Shown piece by piece: positions 44,892-54,044 of a stretch of 64,000 nucleotides of DNA. Source of the stretch: Marinirhabdus sp963799365 (GTDB lineage Bacteria; Bacteroidota; Bacteroidia; Flavobacteriales; Flavobacteriaceae); contig CAWCWV010000013.1 in the NCBI GenBank assembly GCA_963799365.1, positions 62,001-126,000 of the forward strand, read 5' to 3'. The notes beneath the pieces are model-generated. The model saw only the letters and a program-made list of their open reading frames with translations, did no database searches and was not told the origin of the DNA. The position numbers and the translations under genes are program-made. The first letter of the stretch is position 1, and each line of letters begins with the position of its first letter.

Positions 44892-45704
44892 ATGAAAAAA
44901 TACATTAAACAAGCCGTAGCATTTTTAGAACAGCGAGGCTTTGGCACACCAGAAGTAGGCATCATTTTAGGAACCGGTCTCGGTAAGATATTAGAAGATG
45001 TCGAGATAGAAGCTGAAATGAGCTATAATCACATTCCCAACTTCCCAACTGCCACAGTAGAATTCCATACGGGTAAATTAATTTACGGACAGCTTGGTGG
45101 CAAGAAGGTTATTTTAATGCAGGGTCGCTTTCATGTGTATGAAGGTTATTCGCTACAAGATGTAACCTTTCCAGTACGTGTAATGAAGCAATTAGGAATT
45201 AAACAATTATTGGTAAGCAATGCCTCCGGCGCTATCAACCTCAACTTTAAAAAGGGTGAGATTATGTTAATAGACGACCATATTAATTTACAAGGTGGTT
45301 CTCCGCTGGCCTTTAAAGGTATTGAAAAGTTGGGCGAACGCTTTGTAGATATGAGTGCCCCCTACGATTTAGAAATGAATCAAAAAATTGAAGCTATTGC
45401 TAAAAAGCATCATATCAATTTACACAAAGGGGTTTATGCCAGTGTTGTTGGACCACAATTAGAAACACGCGCAGAATATCGGTATTTAAAAATTATAGGT
45501 GCCGATGCAGTTGGGATGAGTACCGTTCCAGAGGTAATTGTGGCTAACCATTTAGGACTGCCCGTTGTGGCAGTTTCGGTACTAACAGATGAGTGCGACC
45601 CGGATAATTTACAACCTGTGAACATTCCAGACATTATTGAACAGGCAGGTAAGGCCGAACCAGACATGATTACCCTTTTTACCGAGCTGATTAAACAACT
45701 ATAA
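44892..45704 (+). CDS. Purine nucleoside phosphorylase
   Basis: 270 residues. PNP (type I, trimeric) motifs: ILGTGLGKI, the phosphate-binding loop, EFHTGKLIYG and GRFHVYEGYSLQDVTFPVR, VSNASGAINLNF, and VGPQLETRAEYRYLKIIGADAVGMSTVPE with the conserved active-site Glu. It cleaves a purine nucleoside to base and ribose-1-phosphate. Next to ArsS and ArsM it probably releases adenine from the 5'-deoxyadenosyl arsenical made by ArsS. Confidence 0.95.
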   Translation: MKKYIKQAVAFLEQRGFGTPEVGIILGTGLGKILEDVEIEAEMSYNHIPNFPTATVEFHTGKLIYGQLGGKKVILMQGRFHVYEGYSLQDVTFPVRVMKQLGIKQLLVSNASGAINLNFKKGEIMLIDDHINLQGGSPLAFKGIEKLGERFVDMSAPYDLEMNQKIEAIAKKHHINLHKGVYASVVGPQLETRAEYRYLKIIGADAVGMSTVPEVIVANHLGLPVVAVSVLTDECDPDNLQPVNIPDIIEQAGKAEPDMITLFTELIKQL

Positions 45705-45705
45705 T

Positions 45706-45894
45706 ATGGACAAAATAATATCAATTGCTTTGCTAGCATTGGCAGGATTTAAAGTTATAAGTTCTTTTATTCAAAACATGGAAGTAGGCAACTTCTTTGG
45801 GCAGGAAATTAACATTTGGCTATATCGAGGAATATGGCTAATAGTCGGCCTTTTGGCGACCAACAACTTGATACAAAAACTAAAAAAGAAATAA
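45706..45894 (+). CDS. Small two-helix membrane protein
   Basis: 62 residues, with hydrophobic segments ISIALLALAGFKVISSFI and IWLYRGIWLIVGLLA. It starts two bases after the PNP stop. Function unknown. Confidence 0.65.
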   Translation: MDKIISIALLALAGFKVISSFIQNMEVGNFFGQEINIWLYRGIWLIVGLLATNNLIQKLKKK

Positions 45895-45962
45895 AAATAA
45901 GCTGAAAATTTCAGCAACAACAAATAATCAAACTAAAACATTCCATATAATGGGCATATACT

Positions 45963-46931
45963 ATGAGCTATTTAGATACTACACACGACGTTTATAAAGA
46001 AGCAGCATTAACTCCAGATGTTGGACTTTGCTGTACTACCAATCCTATTTGGGAATTACCAGGATTGAAAATTCCTAAAATCATGCAAGAGATGAATTAC
46101 GGCTGTGGAAGTACCGTCCACCCGCGTGATCTTTCAAACAATCCAAAAATGCTTTATGTAGGTGTTGGAGGTGGGATGGAATTATTACAATTCGCTTACT
46201 TCAACCGTGTTAAAGGAGGTGTAGTAGGTGTAGATGTGGTAGATGAAATGTTAGAAGCCTCGCGCAAAAACTTTAAGGTTGCTGAAGAACAGAACGATTG
46301 GTTTAAAAGTGAATTTGTAGAACTTAAAAAAGGAGACGCATTAAACTTACCTGTAGATGACAACAGCATAGATGTAGCTGCACAGAACTGCCTTTTCAAC
46401 ATTTTTAAAATAGACGATTTAGAAAAAGCGATTGAAGAAATGTATCGTGTCCTTAAACCCTACGGAAAATTGGTGATGAGCGACCCAACCTGTGAACAAC
46501 CCATGAACGACACTTTACGGAACGATGATCGCTTGCGAGCGCTATGTTTAAGCGGAAGCATTCCAATTACAGACTATATAAAGGTTTTAACTGATGCCGG
46601 TTTTGGAACCATTGAATTACGTTCTAGAAGACCTTACCGAATTTTAGATCCACTGTCTTACCCAACGGACGAACTTATTTTTATTGAAAGTATTGAAGTA
46701 GCTGCAATTAAAGACCCAATGCCAAAAGATGGTCCTTGTGTTTTCACTGGAAGAACTGCTATTTATTATGGTCAAGAAGATTATTTTGATGATGAAAATG
46801 GACACATATTATTAAAAAACCAACCGTTGGAAGTATGCGACAAAACAGCGTTGGCCCTTACTTCATTACACCGAGACGATATTTATATAAGCCAGTCCAG
46901 TTATAATTATGGGGGCGGTGGTTGTTGCTAG
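45963..46931 (+). CDS. arsM: Arsenosugar biosynthesis arsenite methyltransferase ArsM
   Basis: 322 residues. A Rossmann AdoMet-binding motif is at LYVGVGGGMELL (about residues 60-71), with D98-type acidic loop VVGVDVVDEML. Arsenic-binding cysteines appear at GLCCTT near the N-terminus and in GGGGCC at the very C-terminus. This extended C-terminus and the MSYLDTTHDVYKEAA start are characteristic of the arsenosugar-type ArsM. It methylates arsenite to dimethylated forms used by ArsS. Confidence 0.95.
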   Translation: MSYLDTTHDVYKEAALTPDVGLCCTTNPIWELPGLKIPKIMQEMNYGCGSTVHPRDLSNNPKMLYVGVGGGMELLQFAYFNRVKGGVVGVDVVDEMLEASRKNFKVAEEQNDWFKSEFVELKKGDALNLPVDDNSIDVAAQNCLFNIFKIDDLEKAIEEMYRVLKPYGKLVMSDPTCEQPMNDTLRNDDRLRALCLSGSIPITDYIKVLTDAGFGTIELRSRRPYRILDPLSYPTDELIFIESIEVAAIKDPMPKDGPCVFTGRTAIYYGQEDYFDDENGHILLKNQPLEVCDKTALALTSLHRDDIYISQSSYNYGGGGCC

Positions 46932-47044
46932 CTTCGGTACATTATTCTTTAAAAAGCGCAGGCTTTTTAAAGAAAAACACTCAGCTACCTTAGATATTGA
47001 GTTTGATTTATATATTAATCATGACCTGTTTGGTACAGGATAAA

Positions 47045-47932
47045 ATGGAAAAGTACACTAACATATTTAAAGATTCTTACCAAGGATATTTCAACTATCT
47101 CCTGAGCGAAATCACTCGGTTTCATTGGGAAAACTATTTCTATGGATTAATTCTCGTATCATTGGTAGTTTGGAGTTTAGAATTACTTTTCCCCTGGCGA
47201 AAGAACCAAAAAGTCTTCAGAAAAGATTTTTGGCTGGATACCTTTTATATGTTCTTCAATTTCTTTTTACTGAATTTAATCGTCCTTATTTTCCTATCCA
47301 ATACAGCCGAAGCCGTTTTTAACGATATACTAACATTAGTAGGTTTGAAAGTTTCAGATTTTCAACTCGTGAATGTAGATGCGCTACCCTACGGATTCGG
47401 GTTGGTTGTGTTCTTTTTAATTTCAGATTTTGTGCAATGGAACACACATCGCTTATTACACCGTGTTCCGTTTCTTTGGAACTTTCATAAATTACACCAC
47501 TCCGTAAAAGAAATGGGATTTGCGGCGCACTTACGTTATCACTGGATGGAACCCGTGGTTTATAAATCTATACTGTACATCCCACTGGCTATTATTGGTG
47601 GATTTGAAGTTTCCGATGTAGCCATTGTTCATTTTTTCGCATTAACTGTAGGACATTTAAACCATGCCAACTTAGGCTGGGACTACGGAATTTTAAAATA
47701 TATTTTTAACAATCCGAAAATGCACATTTGGCATCATGCAAAGGAGTTGCCAGAACATCACCGCTACGGAGTAAATTATGGCCTCACCCTTAGTGTCTGG
47801 GATTATTTGTTTAAAACAAATCATATTCCGCACGACGGACGGGATGTAGAGTTAGGTTTTGAAAATGATGAAAAATTTCCGAAAGGATTTTTTAAGCAAG
47901 AAGCCTATCCACTGTCTAAAAAGCAAGAATAA
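47045..47932 (+). CDS. Sterol desaturase/fatty-acid-hydroxylase-family protein
   Basis: About 295 residues from the ATG at 47045 (starts at 47021 or a TTG at 46997 are possible). Four or five membrane helices carry the three histidine clusters of the di-iron fold: HRLLH, HKLHH and HHAKELPEHHRYG. Family members oxidise lipids; within this locus it may modify the lipid part of an arsenolipid (inference). A partial second copy of its C-terminus follows at 48009. Confidence 0.92.
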   Translation: MEKYTNIFKDSYQGYFNYLLSEITRFHWENYFYGLILVSLVVWSLELLFPWRKNQKVFRKDFWLDTFYMFFNFFLLNLIVLIFLSNTAEAVFNDILTLVGLKVSDFQLVNVDALPYGFGLVVFFLISDFVQWNTHRLLHRVPFLWNFHKLHHSVKEMGFAAHLRYHWMEPVVYKSILYIPLAIIGGFEVSDVAIVHFFALTVGHLNHANLGWDYGILKYIFNNPKMHIWHHAKELPEHHRYGVNYGLTLSVWDYLFKTNHIPHDGRDVELGFENDEKFPKGFFKQEAYPLSKKQE

Positions 47933-48008
47933 CTGATGGGTGGTTGTTTTTGAAAAATTGAAACTTTATTCTGTTTAATTTTTCAAAAACTTTGCGTAAA
48001 ATAAACAA

Positions 48009-48134
48009 AAAACAAATCATATTCCGCACGACGGAAGGGATGTTGAATTAGGATTTGAGGGTGACGAAACATTTCCGAAAGGGTTCTTACAACAAGAAAG
48101 CTATCCGCTTTCCAAAAACAGGAAAGATTCTTAA
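48009..48134 (+). pseudogene. Remnant: repeated C-terminal end of the sterol-desaturase-like gene
   Basis: 42 codons reading KTNHIPHDGRDVELGFEGDE...YPLSKNRKDS, closely matching the last codons of the gene ending at 47932 (KTNHIPHDGRDVELGFENDE...). No start or body precedes it. It is what remains after loss of a tandem paralogue or a 3' duplication. Differences scatter at synonymous and radical sites. Confidence 0.85.
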
Positions 48135-48210
48135 CCAACGGAACGACAATTGTACCTACTGTCATGTACTATTTATTAATTCGACTTAGTTTGTAACTTG
48201 AAACAGAATC

Positions 48211-49143
48211 ATGAAACATTGTATATTCCTAATATTCGCATCACTCGTATTGATGTCGTGCGCAACCAAAAAAGAAGTCACAGAAAATCCTAAGGAGATG
48301 AGTAAGGAGGCTTCAGATAGCATTGCGGAAATACCAAACCAAAATAATGAAACCGACAGCCTAGGAATCACAGTGGCTAAAGGCACCAAAGTAGGCACTA
48401 CTGGAGCTATTAGGGACATGGAACCAATGTTACCTATAGCTGAAAATGATTCCATGGTAGAGATTAACCCACAAGTTTTCACACCGCCTACAAAAATTGA
48501 AAAATTCGATCATTCCGAGTTTAATTCATTATTGCAACGGTATGTAGCGGCAAATGGAACTGTAAATTACGAAGGTTTCAGAAAAAACAGTAAAACACTT
48601 AGAGACTACATTGCTTCTCTGGGAGAAAACTTACCTAATGAAAGCTGGTCTAAAAATGACAAACTCGCTTACTGGATGAATGCCTATAATGCAATGACAG
48701 TAGATTTAATTCTTCGGAATTTACCTTTAGAAAGCATAAAAGATATTGATAAACCCTGGGACCAACGCCTTTGGAAACTGGGTGATAAGTGGTACAATCT
48801 GGACGAAATTGAACATCAGATACTTCGGAAAATGGACGAGCCTAGAATTCACTTTGGAATTAATTGTGCTTCTTATTCTTGTCCGCCCTTATTAAATGAA
48901 GCTTTTACTTCTGAAAAAGTAGATGCACAATTAGACTTGTTAGCCAGAAAATTTGTCAACGATTCCAGTAGAAATACCATTACTTCTGATAACGTAGAAA
49001 TTTCTAAAATTTTTAATTGGTTTTCAAAAGATTTTAAACAAAACGGAAGCGTGATCGATTTTCTAAATTTATATTCCGAAGTTAAAATTTCGGCGAATGC
49101 CAAAGTGCGCTATAAAGACTATAATTGGGAACTCAATGATTAA
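48211..49143 (+). CDS. DUF547-domain lipoprotein
   Basis: 310 residues. Lipoprotein signal MKHCIFLIFASLVLMSCATK, an acidic low-complexity linker, then DUF547 (about residues 100-290) with the conserved series NYEGFRKNSKTLRDYI, LAYWMNAYNAMTVDLIL, RIHFGINCASYSCPPLL and SKIFNWFSKDF. DUF547 has a thiol-protease-like appearance (conserved His and Cys in HFGINCAS.SCP), but its activity is unproven. First of a DUF547 pair in this arsenosugar locus. Confidence 0.9.
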   Translation: MKHCIFLIFASLVLMSCATKKEVTENPKEMSKEASDSIAEIPNQNNETDSLGITVAKGTKVGTTGAIRDMEPMLPIAENDSMVEINPQVFTPPTKIEKFDHSEFNSLLQRYVAANGTVNYEGFRKNSKTLRDYIASLGENLPNESWSKNDKLAYWMNAYNAMTVDLILRNLPLESIKDIDKPWDQRLWKLGDKWYNLDEIEHQILRKMDEPRIHFGINCASYSCPPLLNEAFTSEKVDAQLDLLARKFVNDSSRNTITSDNVEISKIFNWFSKDFKQNGSVIDFLNLYSEVKISANAKVRYKDYNWELND

Positions 49144-49233
49144 TCTTTTCTTAAAACTAGCATAAGCACTTGTTAAGCCTATTACTAATCGCAACGCATG
49201 GTTGTACATTGTAATACTTTAAAATCTGAATCT

Positions 49234-50034
49234 ATGAAATCTTTAAAATACTTCGCCTTACTTACTATAATTGCCTTAACATTACAAAGCTGTAACCTAT
49301 TATCTGCGGCGGGTGTTAGTAGCCAAGGCCAACCCACTAAACAAGTGGAAGGAAAATTAACCTCAACCACAGCAAATTCTGAAGTAAACGTAGATCATTC
49401 GCAATGGACTACATTGTTGCAAAAACACGTTGACAATAAAGGACTCGTAAACTATAAAGCGTTTCAAAAAGACGAAAAAGAGTTGGACGCTTACTTAGAT
49501 ATGCTAGCCACAAAAGACCCTAACAATAATTGGAGCGTTCAAGAATTATTGGCTTTTTACATTAACCTCTACAATGCCCAAACAGTTAAACTTATTGTAG
49601 AAAATTACCCTACCAAGAGTATTAAAGATTTAGATGGTCCCTGGACAAAGGGAAGAGCCAGAGTAGACGGGCGTGAGTTATCTTTAGGTGGGATTGAAAA
49701 CGGAATTCTCCGCAAGATGAATGAGCCAAGAATACATTTTGCGATAAATTGCGCCTCTATATCTTGTCCAAAATTGTTAGATGAAGCCTATACTGCTGCT
49801 AGAATAAATGAGCAGTTAGAACATGTAACCAATGAATTCATTAATGGTGATAAAAACGATATTAAAGAAAACGAAGCCCAGCTTTCTTCTATTTTTACAT
49901 TTTACCCTAACGATTGGAAAGTAGATGGAAAGGTAAATATTACTGAATACATTAATCAATATAGCAAAGTGAAATTAGACTCCAATGCTAACCTCACTTA
50001 CAAAAATTATGATTGGGGCTTGAATGAACAATAA
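49234..50034 (+). CDS. DUF547-domain lipoprotein (second copy)
   Basis: About 266 residues from the ATG at 49234, giving a lipoprotein signal (MKSLKYFALLTIIALTLQSC). The same DUF547 series is present: LVNYKAFQKDEKELDAYL, LLAFYINLYNAQTVKLIV, RIHFAINCASISCPKLL and SIFTFYPNDWKV. Clearly paralogous with the gene upstream but diverged, so it is likely a functional pair rather than a recent copy. The gap is 90 bases. Confidence 0.9.
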   Translation: MKSLKYFALLTIIALTLQSCNLLSAAGVSSQGQPTKQVEGKLTSTTANSEVNVDHSQWTTLLQKHVDNKGLVNYKAFQKDEKELDAYLDMLATKDPNNNWSVQELLAFYINLYNAQTVKLIVENYPTKSIKDLDGPWTKGRARVDGRELSLGGIENGILRKMNEPRIHFAINCASISCPKLLDEAYTAARINEQLEHVTNEFINGDKNDIKENEAQLSSIFTFYPNDWKVDGKVNITEYINQYSKVKLDSNANLTYKNYDWGLNEQ

Positions 50035-50162
50035 TGTCATCGATGCTAGGAATGATTCATCAGTCCTATTACTCGGCAAGTTGTTTATTAGGATTTTAAA
50101 TTCATTCTAGTTTTTGGAATTAGAAACAACCATGAGCTCAAAATTTGCGTAAGTTTATACCT

Positions 50163-50924
50163 ATGATTTGTATTGTCATTCCTGTTTTAAATGAAGCCGA
50201 AAATATAATTTCGGTTTTAGGGCATCTCACCAAAAATTCTTCAAACAAGCACATTGCCGAAATTATTTTGGTAGATGGAGGTAGCAGTGATGATACCCGA
50301 AAACTCATAAAAGAATTTTCAACAAAAACGATCTACAACCTAGAGTTAATTTCTTCTGAAAAAGGACGCGCCAAACAAATGAATGCTGGTGCCAGAAATG
50401 CAACAGGGAATATCCTTTATTTCTTGCACGCCGATAGCTTTCCTCCTAAACATTTTGATGCACTTATCATTTCCGAAGTACAAAGAGGAAATCCGGCTGG
50501 TTGCTTTAAAATGAAATTTGACAGCAACCATTGGTGGCTCCGCATGGCAAGTTGGTTTACTAAATTTTCTTGGCGCGCTTGTCGTGGCGGGGATCAAAGT
50601 CAGTTTATTACTCGCGAGCTATTTGATGAAATTGGAGGCTATGACGAAACCTATGTTATTTACGAAGACAACATCCTGATAAACGAACTCTATGAGCGCA
50701 AAAAATTTGTAGTCATCCAAGAATGGATTGGCTCTTCAGCCCGTTTATACCGTGACAAAGGTATTTGGTATTTGCAATATCACTTTTTGGCTATCTATAT
50801 AAAGCGATGGATGGGTGCTGATGCCGATGAACTATTTGCCTATTACGTAAAGCACATCAAGCAAAACCGAACGTCGCAAACTTCACATACAAAAAAACCT
50901 GTAGAGGTTTTTGCCGATAAGTAA
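50163..50924 (+). CDS. TIGR04283-type arsenosugar biosynthesis glycosyltransferase (GT2)
   Basis: About 253 residues from the ATG at 50163. Glycosyltransferase family 2 signature: CIVIPVLNEAENI, VDGGSSDDTR, ILYFLHADSFPPK (DxD-like HAD) and later RGGDQSQFITRELFDEIGGYDE with ED in VIYEDNILINEL. It probably adds the sugar part of an arsenosugar in the cytoplasm. The family name comes from co-occurrence with ArsM and ArsS, as here. Confidence 0.93.
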   Translation: MICIVIPVLNEAENIISVLGHLTKNSSNKHIAEIILVDGGSSDDTRKLIKEFSTKTIYNLELISSEKGRAKQMNAGARNATGNILYFLHADSFPPKHFDALIISEVQRGNPAGCFKMKFDSNHWWLRMASWFTKFSWRACRGGDQSQFITRELFDEIGGYDETYVIYEDNILINELYERKKFVVIQEWIGSSARLYRDKGIWYLQYHFLAIYIKRWMGADADELFAYYVKHIKQNRTSQTSHTKKPVEVFADK

Positions 50925-50996
50925 CATTTAGGATTTCTTAAACAGTGTTCTTCTTTTATTGGTTGTAATTTTAAAATTCAACAATAAAAAGAAACT

Positions 50997-51440
50997 ATGA
51001 ACATATTTGAAGCTATTAGAGCAGACCACGACATCCAGCGAGAATTATTAGATAAAGCGCTGGCCACTTCTGGAGACACCAAAAAACGTAAGGACATTTG
51101 GGACAAACTCAAAGTCGAACTCAAAGGACATGAAACGGCAGAAGAACGCAACTTTTACAAGCAACTTATAGATAATGACATGATGGTGGAACACACCCGC
51201 CACGGTATTGCAGAACATCACGAAATAGACGAACTCATTGAAAAAGTTGAAGAAGCAGACATGGACAGCGCTGCATGGTTAGCTCATATGAAAGCATTAG
51301 ACCATCAGGTGCGACACCATCTGGAAGACGAAGAAAAATCATTTTTTCAATTGGCTGGAAAAGTATTTAGTGAAAGCCAGAAAACAAGTTTGGCTACAGC
51401 ATATAATAAGGAAATGGAAATACAGCGAAAAGGAAAGTAA
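50997..51440 (+). CDS. Hemerythrin-domain protein
   Basis: 147 residues, all-helical. Iron-binding histidines and carboxylates are at IRADHDIQRELLD, LKGHETAEERNFY, IAEHHEIDELIE and HQVRHHLEDEEKSFF. Such proteins bind oxygen or handle nitrosative/iron stress. It is the last plus-strand gene of the locus and is followed by the repeat at 51479. Confidence 0.92.
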   Translation: MNIFEAIRADHDIQRELLDKALATSGDTKKRKDIWDKLKVELKGHETAEERNFYKQLIDNDMMVEHTRHGIAEHHEIDELIEKVEEADMDSAAWLAHMKALDHQVRHHLEDEEKSFFQLAGKVFSESQKTSLATAYNKEMEIQRKGK

Positions 51441-51478
51441 AAAGAGTTTTTTCTAATTTAAAAGAAACTAGCATGAAA

Positions 51479-51631
51479 CAGACCCCGCCCTGTTGCGGGG
51501 TTTAATTTGCTCTAAACTTTGTATGCGCCTTCGGCTTTCAATAGTTTCTTCAAAATTACGTTCACAATAATCAGACCCCGCCCTGCGGCAGGGGTTAATT
51601 CGCTCTAAACTTTGTATGCGCCTTCGGCTTT
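51479..51631 (+). repeat. Two copies of a 60-bp GC-rich hairpin element
   Basis: Copies at 51479-51538 and 51572-51631 share about 90% of bases (both start CAGACCCCGCCCTG and end TATGCGCCTTCGGCTTT). Each has a stem, CCCCGC...GCGGGG in the first and a different but complementary pair in the second, so the hairpin is kept while the sequence drifts. It may also terminate the hemerythrin gene. Confidence 0.75.
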
Positions 51632-51647
51632 AAAAAATATGAGCTCA

Positions 51648-52898
51648 TTAAAAGTATTGTCCAATCCCAATCACGAATCCATTGGTCGCATCTTTGGTAA
51701 CACCGTAACCGTAATCTATCCTAAACACTGTATTGAAAATACGCTTATGTATAAACCTAAGCCCCAATCCAGGATATACCCGAAGATTTTGATCATCACC
51801 AAAATCGGAAAAATCGCCTCCTGGATTCCGCCAACTTCCACCATCTACAAAGGCATTTCCCTGTAACACAAACCAGTCTTTTTCAAATACTGTATATCTA
51901 AACTCTGTATTTAAAACAATGGCGGCTGTACCGCGATCTATGGTATTTCCTACGCCTCGAATATTCAGGTTGTTGTCTACGGCAAATGGTGCAAACGGAC
52001 TATCATTGTTTGTAGCGACACCTAATCGCAAGCGGTTTGCCCAGTTTCCTTTTGTACCCACACGTTTGTAATAAACAAAATCGTTGAAACCAATTAAAAA
52101 TTCTGGTAAGGCTTCGCTTCTTGACGTAACATACTGAAAGTTGAAAATACTTTTAAAACCATCCACAAAATAATAATAACGTTCCACATCATTATATTCA
52201 TAAATAAGCTTGTAAAGCAGTTTTTTTACTTCTAAAAATTCCGGAACATCTGGACTGGTTGCGCCTTCTTTATATTCATAAGTTTCGGTAAAATAATTGA
52301 CTCCAGCTTCAATTCGATTTTCAAAATTGAATTCATATAAACCCAGAATTTCATACGAGGTGTTATTATACTTGTAATCTGCTGTGCCAGAGTCTAAAAA
52401 AACTGGTTCTTCGGTAGTAAGATTTTGATAATTTAAAGCAATGCCTGTTTTATTATTGAAAAGATATGGTGCTTTAAAATTTACTCCAAAACTGTTATAA
52501 ATATCCTTTTGGTAATACCCACCCAATAGTATGTTTCTACCCAAGCCATTAAACTCGTAGAGTCCTAATCTATACGCAAATTCATCATCATTTGTAGTAT
52601 ACACATTCGCCGATGGAATAATGGTGAAATTTTCCTCTACCCCGTAGATAACCTTATAACTGCCATCATTCTTTTTTACTACTTGATAATAAGCGTGTGC
52701 AATTGCTGGCAAGCGCTTTAAACGTGTAATATCTGCCTCTAACTGAAGACTATCCAAGGTTGTGTTTTCCGTAATCTTAGTAATATCCCTAATGAAGGAG
52801 GAACGTGTCTTTTTGTTCCCTTGCACGGAGACCTCAGAAATATTTTGGCTAACTAAGGTAGAAGCAATTAAAAATAATAGGTAGGTAATTTTTTTCAC
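51648..52898 (-). CDS. Omp85/BamA-like outer-membrane protein
   Basis: 416 residues. The signal peptide (MKKITYLLFLIASTLVSQ) is followed by a short POTRA-like domain (ISEVSVQGNKKTRSSFIRDI; LQLEADITRLKRLPAIAHAYYQV) and a surface-antigen barrel (YRLGLYEFNGLGRNILLGGYY; FVDGGSWRN, VYPGLGLRFIHKRIFNTVFRIDYG), ending in IGIGQYF with terminal aromatic Phe. One POTRA rather than five suggests a smaller translocator or assembly factor, not BamA itself. Confidence 0.85.
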   Translation of the reverse strand: MKKITYLLFLIASTLVSQNISEVSVQGNKKTRSSFIRDITKITENTTLDSLQLEADITRLKRLPAIAHAYYQVVKKNDGSYKVIYGVEENFTIIPSANVYTTNDDEFAYRLGLYEFNGLGRNILLGGYYQKDIYNSFGVNFKAPYLFNNKTGIALNYQNLTTEEPVFLDSGTADYKYNNTSYEILGLYEFNFENRIEAGVNYFTETYEYKEGATSPDVPEFLEVKKLLYKLIYEYNDVERYYYFVDGFKSIFNFQYVTSRSEALPEFLIGFNDFVYYKRVGTKGNWANRLRLGVATNNDSPFAPFAVDNNLNIRGVGNTIDRGTAAIVLNTEFRYTVFEKDWFVLQGNAFVDGGSWRNPGGDFSDFGDDQNLRVYPGLGLRFIHKRIFNTVFRIDYGYGVTKDATNGFVIGIGQYF

Positions 52899-52984
52899 GA
52901 CTTGGAGTTAGTGTACTAAACTAGTAGTTCCTAACACCAATTGTAAAATAGTTTTTATTTGGTAAGTACTACGGTTTTTAAACA

Positions 52985-53995
52985 CTATTTTTTTCTGTTT
53001 TTACTAAAAAAAGTTTTTATTTCGGTTTGCGCTGGTTTATTTTGTGGACTAAACTGATTGCTATCCAGGCCGCCAGCATTTTCATGATCTATAAACCATT
53101 TCCAAATAAAACCGCCTGCGAACCAAGGCTCGGGATATATTTCAGCAAAAAAAGCTTTGTATAAATTTGTTTGTGCGTCGGTATTGTGGCCGTTTTCTGT
53201 CCTGTTGCTTTGCCAAGGTTCTTTTCCTGAAAAATCAATATTTCTATAGCCATATTCGGTAAAGAGAATGGGTTTATTATTTTTTTCTGAAACTTGTTTC
53301 ATTTCAGCTTTCCATGGTTTCCATCCCTTTTGGGCATCTTCAACAGTAGGTGTTTTTAATGCTGAAACTGGAAAATACCCATCCACTCCTATATAATCTA
53401 AGTCCTTCCAAAAGGGAAATCGTTTGTATTCGTCCCAATTGGCAGCATAGGTTAGCTTTCCTTTGTATACTTTTTTTACTTCGGCAATAAGATCGTTCCA
53501 AAATTGGGGTCGCTCTACGGTAAACTGCTCCAACTCTGTACCAATGCAATAGATTGCAGCGTTGGTTTCTTCGGCTACTTCGGCATATAACAGAACGAAT
53601 TCTTTATAGGAAGCTTCCAATTTTTTCCAATCTTCTTCTGAAGCCATTTTCAAATAACCGGTAAATTCACCTCGAGAAATCCATATTTGCGGCTTTAACA
53701 TTACTTCAATATTATTTTGCTGAAGCATTTCAATGTACTGCTTTACCCCTTCCCTGCGTTCCCCAAACCATTGTCGATCACTATTAAAATGCAGCTCTGG
53801 ATTTTCTATGTCTCTAATAAATCCAAAAGGCATGACAGCCGCATAATTGGCATAAATATTCTTAACTTCTTGAACGTGCTCCTGTGTAGTGGGTTCTCCA
53901 GAAGCTACATAGCTCACACCATTGATCTTCGCAGGTTGTCCGGTACAGGCTTGGATTACGATGCAGACAAAAAAAAGGAATTGGAGTTTCTTCAT
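52985..53995 (-). CDS. Lipoprotein glycoside hydrolase, TIM barrel, GH113-like
   Basis: About 336 residues from the ATG at 53995 with a lipoprotein signal (KLQFLFFVCIVIQAC). TIM-barrel features: VMLKPQIWISRGEF, YCIGTELEQF (probable acid/base Glu), DYIGVDGYFPVS and ILFTEYGYRN (probable nucleophile Glu), then WFAGGFIWKWF. The pattern fits GH113-type beta-mannanase relatives; the substrate is not certain. It sits between two outer-membrane protein genes on the minus strand. Confidence 0.82.
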   Translation of the reverse strand: MKKLQFLFFVCIVIQACTGQPAKINGVSYVASGEPTTQEHVQEVKNIYANYAAVMPFGFIRDIENPELHFNSDRQWFGERREGVKQYIEMLQQNNIEVMLKPQIWISRGEFTGYLKMASEEDWKKLEASYKEFVLLYAEVAEETNAAIYCIGTELEQFTVERPQFWNDLIAEVKKVYKGKLTYAANWDEYKRFPFWKDLDYIGVDGYFPVSALKTPTVEDAQKGWKPWKAEMKQVSEKNNKPILFTEYGYRNIDFSGKEPWQSNRTENGHNTDAQTNLYKAFFAEIYPEPWFAGGFIWKWFIDHENAGGLDSNQFSPQNKPAQTEIKTFFSKNRKK

Positions 53996-54044
53996 TTTAA
54001 ATCTTTTAGCGTAAAGATACAAAGGCTTGGGTTAGCAATTCGTT

